A program made the position numbers and the translations under genes. Positions 42,115 through 50,361 of a stretch of DNA of 64,000 nt are shown here, piece after piece. A model generated the notes under the pieces. The model was not told where the DNA came from. It ran no database searches and saw only the letters and a list, made by a program, of their open reading frames with translations. How positions within the stretch are numbered: the stretch's first letter is position 1; each line of letters begins with the position of its first letter. Source of the stretch: an uncultured Treponema sp. (lineage in GTDB: Bacteria > Spirochaetota > Spirochaetia > Treponematales > Treponemataceae). Location: positions 1 through 64,000 of the forward strand of contig CAKULY010000008.1 in NCBI GenBank assembly GCA_934667505.1, given 5' to 3'.

Positions 42115-43626
42115 TTATTCGGCACGAATCGTGGTGTTTTTTACAAGCACATCGTGGGCGCCGCCTTCGCGGATGCTTGCAGGGCTTACAAGAGTGATTT
42201 TTGCTTTTTCTTGCAGTTCCGGGATTGTAATTGCGCCGCAGTTGCACATTGTATGAATAATCTTGCTGGTGGTCATTGTGACATTGTCGTGCAAACTGCC
42301 TGCGTAAGGAACGTAAGAGTCCACGCCTTCTTCAAAAGCCATCTTTTTAGCGCCGCCAAGATCGTATCTTTGCCAGTTTCGGGCGCGGTTTGAACCTTCG
42401 CCCCAATATTCCTTTACGTAGTTGCCGTTTACAATCAGTTTGTTTGTAGGAGATTCATCAAAGCGCGCAAAGTAGCGTCCAAGCATAACAAAATCTGCTC
42501 CCATAGCCAAGGCGAGCGTTACGTGGTAGTCGTGGACAATTCCGCCATCTGAGCAGATAGGAACGTAGATACCAGTTTCTTTGTAGTATTCATCGCGAGC
42601 TTTTGCGACTTCTATTGTCGCTGTGGCTTGACCGCGTCCAATGCCTTTTTGCTCTCGCGTTATGCAAATAGAACCGCCACCAATTCCTATCTTTACAAAG
42701 TCGGCTCCGGCTTCTGCGAGGAATCTGAATCCTTCTGCGTCAACGACATTTCCTGCTCCGACTTTTACATCTTTGCCATACTTCTCGTGAATATCGTGAA
42801 GGGCTCTCTTTTGCCATTCTGTAAATCCTTCTGAAGAATCCAGGCAGAAGATGTCCGCGCCAGCTTTTAAAAGAGCAGGAACTCTTTCCATGTAGTCGCG
42901 GGTGTTGATTCCAGCGCCTACAATATAGCGTTTTTGTTCATCCAGCAGTTCAAGAGGGTGCTCTTGGTGGCTTGCGGCATCTTTTCTAAAAACCAAATAC
43001 TGAAGATTGCCATTTTTGTCTACAACTGGAAGCTGGTTTACCTTGTGCTTCCAAATAAGCTCGTTTGCCTGTTCTAAAGTTACGCCAGATTCGGCTTTTA
43101 CAAGGTCTTTTAAAGAAGTCATGTAGTCGCTTACTTTTGCGTTTTCTGGAGTGTGGCCAATTCTATAGTCGCGTTCTGTTATGATTCCTAAAAGCTTTCC
43201 GTTTGGCTCACCGTTTTCAGTCACCGCAACTGTTGAATGTCCTGTAGCTTCAATTTTAGCCACAAGCTCTGTAAGGCTTTGGTCTGGGCGGATGTTTGTA
43301 TCTGAAGTTACAAATCCTGCTTTATACTGTTTTACGCGGCTTATCATTGCGGCCTGGTCTTCAATAGTTTGCGAGCCATAAATAAAAGAGATTCCGCCTT
43401 CCTTTGCAAGAGCGATTGCTAATGTGTCGTTAGAAACAGCTTGCATTACAGCAGAAACCATTGGAATATTCATTGTTAGGGGACATTTTTCGCCAGCCTT
43501 TTTGTTGAACTTTACAATAGGCGTTTTTAAAGAAACGTTTGCAGGAATGCAGTCTGGCCCAGTGTAGCCAGGCACTAAAAGATACTCATCAAATGTGTGT
43601 GATGGTTCATCAAAAAAGTAAGCCAT
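42115..43626 (-). CDS. guaB: IMP dehydrogenase
   Basis: A 503-residue enzyme that oxidises IMP to XMP with NAD, the step before GMP synthase. The catalytic loop is [15 protein letters not shown], with the Cys that forms the covalent intermediate. Two CBS domains (about 105-225) interrupt the barrel, and the flap region carries the Arg-Tyr pair in [16 protein letters not shown] lies upstream of the ATG. It is convergent with the MutS-like gene, 35 nt apart, and has the ion transporter upstream. Together with guaA and purA in the window it covers both exits from IMP. Confidence 0.96.
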   Translation of the reverse strand: MAYFFDEPSHTFDEYLLVPGYTGPDCIPANVSLKTPIVKFNKKAGEKCPLTMNIPMVSAVMQAVSNDTLAIALAKEGGISFIYGSQTIEDQAAMISRVKQYKAGFVTSDTNIRPDQSLTELVAKIEATGHSTVAVTENGEPNGKLLGIITERDYRIGHTPENAKVSDYMTSLKDLVKAESGVTLEQANELIWKHKVNQLPVVDKNGNLQYLVFRKDAASHQEHPLELLDEQKRYIVGAGINTRDYMERVPALLKAGADIFCLDSSEGFTEWQKRALHDIHEKYGKDVKVGAGNVVDAEGFRFLAEAGADFVKIGIGGGSICITREQKGIGRGQATATIEVAKARDEYYKETGIYVPICSDGGIVHDYHVTLALAMGADFVMLGRYFARFDESPTNKLIVNGNYVKEYWGEGSNRARNWQRYDLGGAKKMAFEEGVDSYVPYAGSLHDNVTMTTSKIIHTMCNCGAITIPELQEKAKITLVSPASIREGGAHDVLVKNTTIRAE

Positions 43627-43699
43627 TTTTTACCCCATAAAATATTACTATGATAATCAATAGTATTGATTGAATTAATCAGTTATTATATCAAAAAAA

Positions 43700-45022
43700 C
43701 TATTTCCATACAAGCCATAGAACTGCTGCCGCTGCTGCCGTTGTAAGAACTGTAAACGTTCCTGCAATTTTTACCCAGCCTATAAAGTTTAGCGAATATC
43801 CTTCCTTTTTAACGATACCCATAGAAACAACGTTCGCGCTAGCCCCGAATGGCGTTAAGTTTCCGCCTAGGCAGCTTCCTATAAGAAGGGCGAACATAAA
43901 AAGTTCTTTTTGAATATTCATGGTTGCAGCCATGCCTCCGGCAACAGGAAGCATTGCAATTATGTATGGAACGTTGTCTACAAATCCAGAAATCAATATT
44001 GAAACAACCAGAATCACAATGAATCCTAAGAGCTTTGAGCCTCCGCAAATCTTTGCAAGGAAAACTGCGAATTCATCCAGCAAGCCGGTTTCTTGAATTC
44101 CGCCGACAACAATAAAAATTCCTAGCAAAAAGAAAATCGTTTCCCAGTCAAGTTCTTTAACCAATGTTCTTGTTTCGCTGAAGGTCTTTTTTTGGCAAGC
44201 TGCGTACCAAATCAAGCCTATTATTCCTAGACCTAGGACAAAAAATCCGCTTAAAAACGGAAAATCGCTAGGAATGAAAGAAATTCCTGCAAGACCAAAA
44301 ATCATTGCTAACAAAAGAAAGAATGGTGTCCAGGAAATAACGTTTGTTTTTTCAACTTCGATTTTGTTTTTTCCATTTTTAGCAAAAAAGCAGTAAAAGT
44401 AGATGCAGCCGACAAGAAGTCCTGCTTGAATAAACCAGAATATGCTAAATTTCCCCTGATGAAAGAAAAAGTCGTTGAAGTTGTAGCCTGCGTAGCTTGC
44501 AAAAATCATGCTAGGAGGGTCTCCGACCAAGGTTGCTGTTCCTTCAAGATTCGACATGACCGCAAGCCCAATCATAAAATTAGTAGGGTTAATCTTTAGT
44601 TTTTTGCAGAGCGCAAGGGCAATTGGTGCCATAACAAGAACTGTGGCGACATTTTCAACAAAAATTGAAATAATTCCTGTCATTACAAGAATTGCAACCA
44701 TTGCAAAACCAGTGTTTCTGCTAGAATTTACAATGGAATCTGCAATGCGGGCAGGAACGTTTGAATATATAAACAGTGCCGCAATTATCATGCTTCCCAA
44801 GTAAATCATGATTACGTTCCAGTTTATTATCCCGAACAAAGAATGTGTTATAGGATACAAGCGGCTTTCGCTGTCTGGAAAAACTTGCCCTGGAAGAATA
44901 ACCCCGAGCAAGACCACGGCTAGCGCCGCAAACGACGTGAACCATACTTTTTTTTCTTGAAAAGCGATTACAAGCGCATACATTGCGACTGCAATTCCAA
45001 GAACAATCCATTTTGTTACCAT
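43700..45022 (-). CDS. ArsB/NhaD-type ion transporter (SLC13-like permease)
   Basis: A 440-residue inner-membrane transporter of the ion-transporter superfamily (CitMHS/ArsB/NhaD group). About 11-12 helices are visible with two re-entrant motif regions: VENVATVLVMAPIA in the first half and GFVDNVPYIIAMLPV in the second. The latter resembles NhaD-type sodium/proton antiporters. GGGAG precedes ATG 45020-45022; the upstream extension overlaps that site. The leader copies 26 bases of the uraA-cobW leader element exactly. The ion cannot be fixed from the sequence. Confidence 0.85.
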   Translation of the reverse strand: MVTKWIVLGIAVAMYALVIAFQEKKVWFTSFAALAVVLLGVILPGQVFPDSESRLYPITHSLFGIINWNVIMIYLGSMIIAALFIYSNVPARIADSIVNSSRNTGFAMVAILVMTGIISIFVENVATVLVMAPIALALCKKLKINPTNFMIGLAVMSNLEGTATLVGDPPSMIFASYAGYNFNDFFFHQGKFSIFWFIQAGLLVGCIYFYCFFAKNGKNKIEVEKTNVISWTPFFLLLAMIFGLAGISFIPSDFPFLSGFFVLGLGIIGLIWYAACQKKTFSETRTLVKELDWETIFFLLGIFIVVGGIQETGLLDEFAVFLAKICGGSKLLGFIVILVVSILISGFVDNVPYIIAMLPVAGGMAATMNIQKELFMFALLIGSCLGGNLTPFGASANVVSMGIVKKEGYSLNFIGWVKIAGTFTVLTTAAAAAVLWLVWK

Positions 45023-45026
45023 TATA

Positions 45027-45052
45027 TTCTCCCATAAAAAGAAAGTTTGCGA
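45027..45052 (-). repeat. Partial hairpin leader element before the ion transporter
   Basis: The reverse complement of these 26 bases is identical to 14341-14366, covering the right arm of H2, the T run and the GGGAG binding site. The H1 hairpin and the left arm of H2 are missing here, so the fold is lost, and only the 3' part was copied or retained. Confidence 0.65.
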
Positions 45053-45095
45053 TGAAGTGAGAAACAACATCTTTCTATATATATTAAAAAATATA

Positions 45096-45680
45096 TTAAA
45101 AAAACACGCCTTTTATAAAGACTTCAAGACCTATTGCAATTAGGATAATACCGCCAATAAGCTCTGCTTTTTCAGAAAGTTTTGTACCCGCTTTTTTTCC
45201 GATTTTAAGACCTGCAAAACAGATTATAAAGGTTGTGGCGGCTATAATCAATGATTCTGCAAACGCTAAAATCCAAGTGAACTGCGCAATTGTAAATCCT
45301 ACAGAAAGCGCGTCTATAGAAGTTGCAATTCCTTGCAACAAAAGAATCTTTAAAGTCAATTTTTTTGGCTCGTCTTTTTCCTGCGTTTTTTTTGAAAAAG
45401 ACTCTATTATCATTTTTATGCCGATATACAATAGAAGAATAAGCGCTATCCAAGGAATGAACTTTTGAAAAGAAGTAAAAATCGTTGCGATTGTATGAAC
45501 GCAAAGCCAGCCTGTAAGAGGCATTGCAAACTGAAAAAAAGAATAAGTTCCAGCGACTGCAATTTCTTTGGAATTTTTCATTTGCGGTTCGTTTAGTCCG
45601 TTTACAAGAGAAACAGAAAACGCATCCATTGCAAGTCCAATTCCAAGCAGAATGCTGTTAAAAAAGAAAAGAATGTCCAT
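45096..45680 (-). CDS. mntP: Manganese efflux pump MntP
   Basis: A 194-residue inner-membrane protein of the MntP (YebN) family, which exports manganese. Six helices are visible. The conserved acidic motif GLAMDAFSVSL in helix 1 and IDALSVGF in helix 4 carry the metal-binding Asp residues. The start is ATG 45678-45680 with AAGGAAG upstream; the frame remains open for 26 more codons through the regulatory leader. It is preceded by a yybP-ykoY-type manganese riboswitch, which strengthens the assignment. Length fits the family (about 190). Confidence 0.95.
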   Translation of the reverse strand: MDILFFFNSILLGIGLAMDAFSVSLVNGLNEPQMKNSKEIAVAGTYSFFQFAMPLTGWLCVHTIATIFTSFQKFIPWIALILLLYIGIKMIIESFSKKTQEKDEPKKLTLKILLLQGIATSIDALSVGFTIAQFTWILAFAESLIIAATTFIICFAGLKIGKKAGTKLSEKAELIGGIILIAIGLEVFIKGVFF

Positions 45681-45685
45681 GCTAA

Positions 45686-45749
45686 CTTCCTTTTGAAAAA
45701 TGTCCTGCGCAATAAGATAAAAGTGTTTTTCAAAAGGAAGAACACTTTT
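45686..45749 (-). promoter_or_regulatory. Shine-Dalgarno-sequestering expression platform of mntP
   Basis: Reading leftward, 15 nt at 45740-45726 (CTTCCTTTTGAAAAA) are perfectly complementary to 15 nt at 45700-45686 (TTTTTCAAAAGGAAG), which contain the mntP ribosome binding site. A competing hairpin, AAAAGTGTT (45741-45749) with AACACTTTT (45719-45727), would lock the anti-binding-site segment in its loop. The two folds are mutually exclusive. Confidence 0.65.
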
Positions 45750-45802
45750 CATGGTCATAATGTCATAAGGAAATTAGGACGCATGTATAGCCTTTGTGCA
45801 GT

Positions 45803-45905
45803 TATACATGAGTCTCGCAAAATTAAAGCAAGCCAGGTAAAAACCGGTATGTTGACTTGCTACACGCAAAAGCGTGCATGCTACTCCCTCACGGGTTGTG
45901 CTTTA
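45803..45905 (-). promoter_or_regulatory. yybP-ykoY manganese riboswitch
   Basis: On the minus strand the leader shows the family's conserved blocks in order: GTGAGGGAGTAG, a hairpin with an ACGC/GCGT stem, GTCAACATACCGG, CCTGGCTTGC, then GCGAGACTCAT. Immediately after, CATGTATA (45803-45810) can pair with TATACATG (45782-45789), competing with the closing helix. The aptamer senses Mn2+ and normally turns on export genes, which fits the mntP gene downstream. Confidence 0.85.
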
Positions 45906-45968
45906 ATAATAATACATAAAATCCAGTTAGTGTAAGGTAACAGTTTGTAAAAACAAAAAAAAATTGAA

Positions 45969-46172
45969 TAGTTTAAATATCGGTTTTTTATGGATTGTGA
46001 AAAAACGCTTTCAGCGAATGTACAATTTGCTCAGACGGTTGTGCTCGCACTTCGTTTGGGCAGATTTGGGTTACTCCGTAACCTTAATTGTTCTTATCGC
46101 ACAAAGTCTTCTCAAATTGTAAATTCGCTTACGCTTTTGTTCAATTTATATAAAAAACCGACATTTAAACTA
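45969..46172 (+). repeat. Long palindromic intergenic element, full copy H
   Basis: A full copy of about 204 bp between divergent mntP and purA. The outer 23-bp arms (45969-45991 with 46150-46172) have one mismatch. Inner arms GCGAATGTACAATTTG and CAAATTGTAAATTCGC pair. The central hairpin is GGTTAC-TCC-GTAACC; in the other full copies it is GGTTGC...GCAACC, a compensatory change. Confidence 0.85.
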
Positions 46173-46188
46173 GCAAAAATCCTGCTAA

Positions 46189-46217
46189 TTGAAAATAACT
46201 GCTTATTGTGCTATATT
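46189..46217 (+). promoter_or_regulatory. Sigma70-type promoter of purA
   Basis: TTGAAA (46189-46194), a 17-nt spacer, then TATATT (46212-46217). The transcript would start about 80 nt before the purA ATG and about 50 nt beyond the end of the palindromic element, so the element is not part of the purA message. Confidence 0.65.
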
Positions 46218-46306
46218 CGTTCGGTAAAAGTATGCCGCATTGTTTGTGGTTTTTACATAATTTTTTCTATATTCCTGCGATGATTCTGCGGGAAAAGGAA
46301 GTTTCC

Positions 46307-47530
46307 ATGAACGTAGTTGTTATGGGTGCCCAATGGGGCGATGAAGGAAAAGGTAAGATTGTTGACTACCTTGCACAAGATGCCAAGTATGTTTGCCGTT
46401 TTGCTGGTGGAGCGAATGCCGGACATACAATTGTTGTAGATGGTAAGAAGTATGCGCTTCATCAAGTTCCATCTGGAATTCTTTACCCTGAAAAGACTGT
46501 TTTTTTAGGCTCAGGAATGGTTATAGATCCAGAAGCCTTGTTTGCCGAGCTAAAAATGTTAAGCGACAATGGCATAAACTGGGAAGGCAGGGTGTTTATT
46601 TCTGACCGGGCGCACATTGTTCTGCCTTGCTACCGCGAAATGGACAAAAAACGCGACGCTGCCCGAAAACGCCCGATTGGAACAACTGGACGCGGAATTG
46701 GAACTACATATTCGCAAAAATCTGAGCGCGATGGAATTCGTCTTGCAGACCTGGACTGGGAAGAAAAGATGAATGACCTTGAAAGCGCCGACCTTGAATT
46801 CATAAACCAGTACAAAGACCGCCTTCTTGCAATGAGAATTGACATTGCTGCAAAAATGTTTGAAATTCGACGCGAAAACATTCTTTTTGAAGGCGCTCAA
46901 GGGGCGATGCTCGATATAGATTCAGGAACTTATCCTTACGTTTCTTCAGGAGCTTCTGGCTCTTACGGAGCTTCTAGCGGTTCTGGAATCGGTCCTCGCG
47001 CGCTCGACAAAATTTACGGAGTCTTTAAGGCTTACGAAACTAGAGTTGGAAACGGACCTATGCCGACAGAGTTTAATGCACAAAGCGAAGGCGAGCTTTG
47101 CGACTATGTGCGCAAAACCGGCAACGAGTTTGGCGTGACAACAGGACGCGCCCGCCGCTGCGGCTACCTGGACTTGGTTGCCTTGCGCTACGCCTGCCAC
47201 GTAAATTCAATAGACTCTTTGGTTCTTACCCACCTTGACGTATACGACGAAATGGAAGAAATTGAAGCCTGCGTCGCTTACGACATCGAAGGAAAAATTG
47301 TAACAGATTTTCCAACAAGCATTCCGGCATTGAACAAAGCAAAACCAGTCCTTCAAAAGTTCAAAGGCTGGAAAAAATCTATAAAGGAACTTGGCAAATA
47401 CAGCCAGCTTCCAAAAGAGGCAAAAGACTATGTTGACTTTATAGAAGACTACACCGGAACAAAGGTAGGCATAGTTTCTGTAGGACCTGACAGAAACCAA
47501 ACCTTTAACAGGGAAAAAATTTGGAAGTAG
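46307..47530 (+). CDS. purA: Adenylosuccinate synthase
   Basis: A 407-residue enzyme that joins IMP and aspartate using GTP, committing IMP to AMP. The GTP-binding loop is GAQWGDEGKGK at the N-terminus, with the catalytic Asp/His pair in WGDEGKGK and GGANAGHT. The segment GTTGRGIGTTYSQK is typical. It is slightly shorter than E. coli PurA (432). AAAAGGAAG lies upstream of ATG 46307; earlier in-frame codons reach into the promoter. It is monocistronic with its own promoter and a clear terminator. Confidence 0.96.
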   Translation: MNVVVMGAQWGDEGKGKIVDYLAQDAKYVCRFAGGANAGHTIVVDGKKYALHQVPSGILYPEKTVFLGSGMVIDPEALFAELKMLSDNGINWEGRVFISDRAHIVLPCYREMDKKRDAARKRPIGTTGRGIGTTYSQKSERDGIRLADLDWEEKMNDLESADLEFINQYKDRLLAMRIDIAAKMFEIRRENILFEGAQGAMLDIDSGTYPYVSSGASGSYGASSGSGIGPRALDKIYGVFKAYETRVGNGPMPTEFNAQSEGELCDYVRKTGNEFGVTTGRARRCGYLDLVALRYACHVNSIDSLVLTHLDVYDEMEEIEACVAYDIEGKIVTDFPTSIPALNKAKPVLQKFKGWKKSIKELGKYSQLPKEAKDYVDFIEDYTGTKVGIVSVGPDRNQTFNREKIWK

Positions 47531-47570
47531 CTGAATTTTCTTGAAAAATTTTGAAATAAATTGAATATTT

Positions 47571-47611
47571 AGCAGTTAATGCAGTTAGTTGACATTAACT
47601 GCTATTTTTTT
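47571..47611 (+). terminator. Intrinsic terminator of purA
   Basis: AGCAGTTAAT (47571-47580) pairs perfectly with ATTAACTGCT (47594-47603), followed by ATTTTTTT. The -35 hexamer of the next gene lies in its loop and right arm. Confidence 0.85.
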
Positions 47612-47618
47612 GTATTAT
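47589..47618 (+). promoter_or_regulatory. Promoter of the outer-membrane protein gene
   Basis: A consensus TTGACA (47589-47594), an 18-nt spacer and TATTAT (47613-47618), embedded in the purA terminator. The leader is about 30 nt and has GGAG before the ATG. Confidence 0.65.
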
Positions 47619-47657
47619 GAGTTATTCGTAAAACATTTTTAAAAGGAGTTAGATTTT

Positions 47658-48965
47658 ATGAAAATGTTAAAAAAGGTTTTGGTTGCAGCGGCTGCTGCCG
47701 TAGTGATGGGGGGGGGTACATTCGCACAGACCTCAATGACTAGCGAGTCTACTAGCGGGCTTTTTGGTAACGACATCGATGACTTTATGAGCGTTACAGG
47801 CTGGTCTGGAGTAAAGCCGGAAAACGCTTTCTTTATGGCAGGTTATTCAGATTATGGATACAACCTAGGTTTTGCAAAACAGTTTAAGCCTTTTTACATG
47901 GGCGTAAAGCTTGATGGAAAATTCAAAAAAGCGACAATCACTTCTGGTGATAACTCTAGCTACAATGATACAGATATCAACCCTGTTACAACGAAATACA
48001 ATAGTTATACTATTGCTACTTTGTTTGGATTTTCAAACATCGGTGTAAAAGCAACTGTTGATGTTAGCGGTAAAGGTATTAACGATGTCAAAAATGGCGA
48101 CAACCAAGATAAAACAGAAAACTTTGTTTTAATAACTGGTGTTGAAGTCGGCATGAACACAACGCTTAAAAACAAGGCATTTAAGCCTGTTGCAAGCATC
48201 GCTTTGACTTCAAATGTTGATAAATCATACACAAAAACAGGTTCTAAAGAAACAAAAACAGACAATAGCAAATACAACTTGGCGCTTGGTGCCGGCGCAG
48301 AATGGGACATTTATGCAAAAGGAGCTGTAACAAATACAACAGCCCTTGCCTTTGCGACAAATTTCAACATTCTTCCAAACGAAACTGATGCAGACACAAA
48401 GACTTACGGTGCTTATGACTGGGGATTTGTTCTTACACCTGCCTGGACAACAAAGTACGAGGTTGAAAAGTTCAAGTTCGGCGTAAATGTTACAATGCCT
48501 ATTGATTTCAACTTTAGTGGAACTGCTGACTATACAGAAGTAAGCGGAACTAAGATTTATGGAACAAGAACTCTTACAAACACAATTGCAATGAGTCCTA
48601 GCTGCAATGTAGGAGCTTCTATTCAGATTGCAAAACCTGTAGCATTTAATGTTGGAACAACAATCGATGTTCCATCTTTGCAATGGGAATTTAAAACAAC
48701 AAAGAACCGCGACGGCAGCGGCAACGAAACTTCTACTGCAAAAGCAAATACATTTACATTTAATTCAAACAATGCAGGCAACACAGTTAAATTTACTTCT
48801 GGTTTCGCTTTCAACTGCGGCAAAAACGTAATGGTTGACACAAGCTATGCGATTCTTTCTCAGTTCAATGGATTTCAATGGAATGGAAAAGGTAATGATT
48901 TTTGGGCTACTGTGAACAATCTTATCTTTGCGCAGCTTAAAGCACAGGTTACTGTAAAACTTTAA
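47658..48965 (+). CDS. Predicted beta-barrel outer-membrane protein with a G9 tract in its signal peptide
   Basis: A 435-residue protein with a clear signal peptide (about 1-23, cleavage after TFA). The rest alternates polar and hydrophobic residues with many aromatic ends, and closes with LKAQVTVKL, typical of beta-barrels. It is rich in Thr, Asn and Lys and resembles porin-like proteins of non-pallidum treponemes; I recognise no named family. Codons 17-20 read ATG GGG GGG GGT, making a run of nine G at 47708-47716. Slippage there would shift the frame within the signal peptide and abolish the protein. It has a strong promoter and terminator, so high expression is likely. Confidence 0.8.
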   Translation: MKMLKKVLVAAAAAVVMGGGTFAQTSMTSESTSGLFGNDIDDFMSVTGWSGVKPENAFFMAGYSDYGYNLGFAKQFKPFYMGVKLDGKFKKATITSGDNSSYNDTDINPVTTKYNSYTIATLFGFSNIGVKATVDVSGKGINDVKNGDNQDKTENFVLITGVEVGMNTTLKNKAFKPVASIALTSNVDKSYTKTGSKETKTDNSKYNLALGAGAEWDIYAKGAVTNTTALAFATNFNILPNETDADTKTYGAYDWGFVLTPAWTTKYEVEKFKFGVNVTMPIDFNFSGTADYTEVSGTKIYGTRTLTNTIAMSPSCNVGASIQIAKPVAFNVGTTIDVPSLQWEFKTTKNRDGSGNETSTAKANTFTFNSNNAGNTVKFTSGFAFNCGKNVMVDTSYAILSQFNGFQWNGKGNDFWATVNNLIFAQLKAQVTVKL

Positions 48966-48991
48966 TCTTTAGCTTGTAAGTGCATTATTCT

Positions 48992-49071
48992 GTGGAGATT
49001 TCTACAAGTTAATCTCCACGCTAAAAACGGCGCAGCCATTGAGCTAGTCAAAATGGTTGCGCTGTTTTTTT
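48992..49071 (+). terminator. Hairpin and intrinsic terminator after the outer-membrane protein gene
   Basis: First GTGGAGATT (48992-49000) pairs with AATCTCCAC (49011-49019). Then GGCGCAGCCATT (49029-49040) pairs, with a G-U and a bulge, with AATGGTTGCGCT (49052-49063), followed by seven T. The loop GAGCTAGTCAA resembles, on the opposite strand, the loop of the pflB/gltX terminator. Confidence 0.8.
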
Positions 49072-49128
49072 GTTTAAAACAAAATGTTGTTATTGGACTT
49101 TTTGAAATGACTTTTTATAAGAAATGTG

Positions 49129-49151
49129 GTGATTGAGCTTGCCGAAATCAC
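49129..49151 (-). terminator. Hairpin downstream of the minus-strand lipoprotein gene
   Basis: GTGATT (49129-49134) pairs with AATCAC (49146-49151). The loop read on the minus strand contains AAGCTC, again close to the AGCTC of the two other terminators. There is no immediate U-run, so termination is less certain. Confidence 0.4.
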
Positions 49152-49169
49152 TGCAAATTTTACACTCTT

Positions 49170-50309
49170 TTATTCAGTTGTGTATGTAAAGGAGCTTTCT
49201 AGCGTTGGTTGGTAAGAAAGTGCAAGAGTTTCGTCTTTGGTAAAATATTCTTGTATTGCTTCAGGTGCTGTTTTTGTAGTAAGTTTCAGCACGTCTTTGC
49301 TTTGCTCGTCTTTTGAAAGTTCGTAAGAAGCAATGTATTTTGTTTTTCCAATCAGACTGTCAATTTTTGATTCAAAATCGTCTTTTTTGCCAAGCGTAAG
49401 TTCTGTGAGCACGGTTTTGTCTGCAAGAGAGCTAGCTGCTTCTGTTATAATCGATGCAAGACCTTCTTTCTGGGTTGCACTTTCCGGGTAAAGCGTTGCA
49501 GTAATCGTTCTTGCGTTTTCGTCAAACTCTGGAACGCCTACAAAAGCAGTTTGGTCTTGTGAAGAAGATATTGCAATTGAGAACGGCGTTAAAGAATCGT
49601 ATCCGTTCAGCACAATTGTTTTATAAGATGAGTCGCTTTCTATTTTGTTATAAGAAAAATATGCAGAGGCGGATTTTAAATCACCGTCAAACTTCTGCGA
49701 GATTGTGATTTTTTTATTTTCTTCATCTATTGTGTAAGAAAAAGTTAAAAGGCAATTGTATTTGTTCGCTAGATAGTCGTTCAAAGCGTTTTCTTGTTCT
49801 TCAAGAGTTTTATTCAATTTGCTTAGAACAATATCTTTCGCCAAAGAAAGAGCTTCGCTAGATTTACCTATGCTTGAAAATGCAGTATCTACGCCTTCTT
49901 TTATAGAAGTTTCCGCATCTTTATACATCTTTTTTGTTTGTTCAATTTGTTTTTGATAGTCTTGCGCTTCTGTTTCGTTCCAAAGCTCTGCAAGCTGCAG
50001 GTAAAGCTCTTTCTTTTCAGAATCGTAGGAATAATTGTATTTTGCGGAATATTCTGCAGGCATTTGAATGGCTCTTATGTTCATAATTGTAGAATTGTTT
50101 TCGCACAGCGTTACAGAATCGTTTGCAAAGTAAAGCGTAGTTCCAAATTCAGAAGTCAGCTTTTTGTTTTCAAAATCGTTAGTCCCCTTCGATTCTGGAA
50201 GCTTGTTTTCTACTGCTGTTTCTGATGTTTTGTTTTCATCAGGCTGCGCGCAACCAAAAATAAGAGCCGCGCTTAAAAGTGTTCCCATAAGTAAAATTGA
50301 TTTTTTCAT
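49170..50309 (-). CDS. Predicted lipoprotein of unknown function
   Basis: A 379-residue protein with a signal peptide and lipobox IFGC (Cys at about 20). I start it at ATG 50307-50309, with GGAGG upstream; earlier frame codons overlap the promoter (ATGACA-18-TATAAT). The mature part mixes beta-rich stretches with a helical, Gln/Glu/Lys-rich segment at about 120-170, possibly coiled coil. No known domain is recognised. It lies next to the M15 peptidase gene but has its own promoter, 53 nt from the end of that gene's frame. Surface or periplasmic location is inferred from lipidation only. Confidence 0.75.
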   Translation of the reverse strand: MKKSILLMGTLLSAALIFGCAQPDENKTSETAVENKLPESKGTNDFENKKLTSEFGTTLYFANDSVTLCENNSTIMNIRAIQMPAEYSAKYNYSYDSEKKELYLQLAELWNETEAQDYQKQIEQTKKMYKDAETSIKEGVDTAFSSIGKSSEALSLAKDIVLSKLNKTLEEQENALNDYLANKYNCLLTFSYTIDEENKKITISQKFDGDLKSASAYFSYNKIESDSSYKTIVLNGYDSLTPFSIAISSSQDQTAFVGVPEFDENARTITATLYPESATQKEGLASIITEAASSLADKTVLTELTLGKKDDFESKIDSLIGKTKYIASYELSKDEQSKDVLKLTTKTAPEAIQEYFTKDETLALSYQPTLESSFTYTTE

Positions 50310-50361
50310 AAAATCCTCCAATCTGATTTTTGTCTTATTATAAGTCACATAGTTTGATTTG

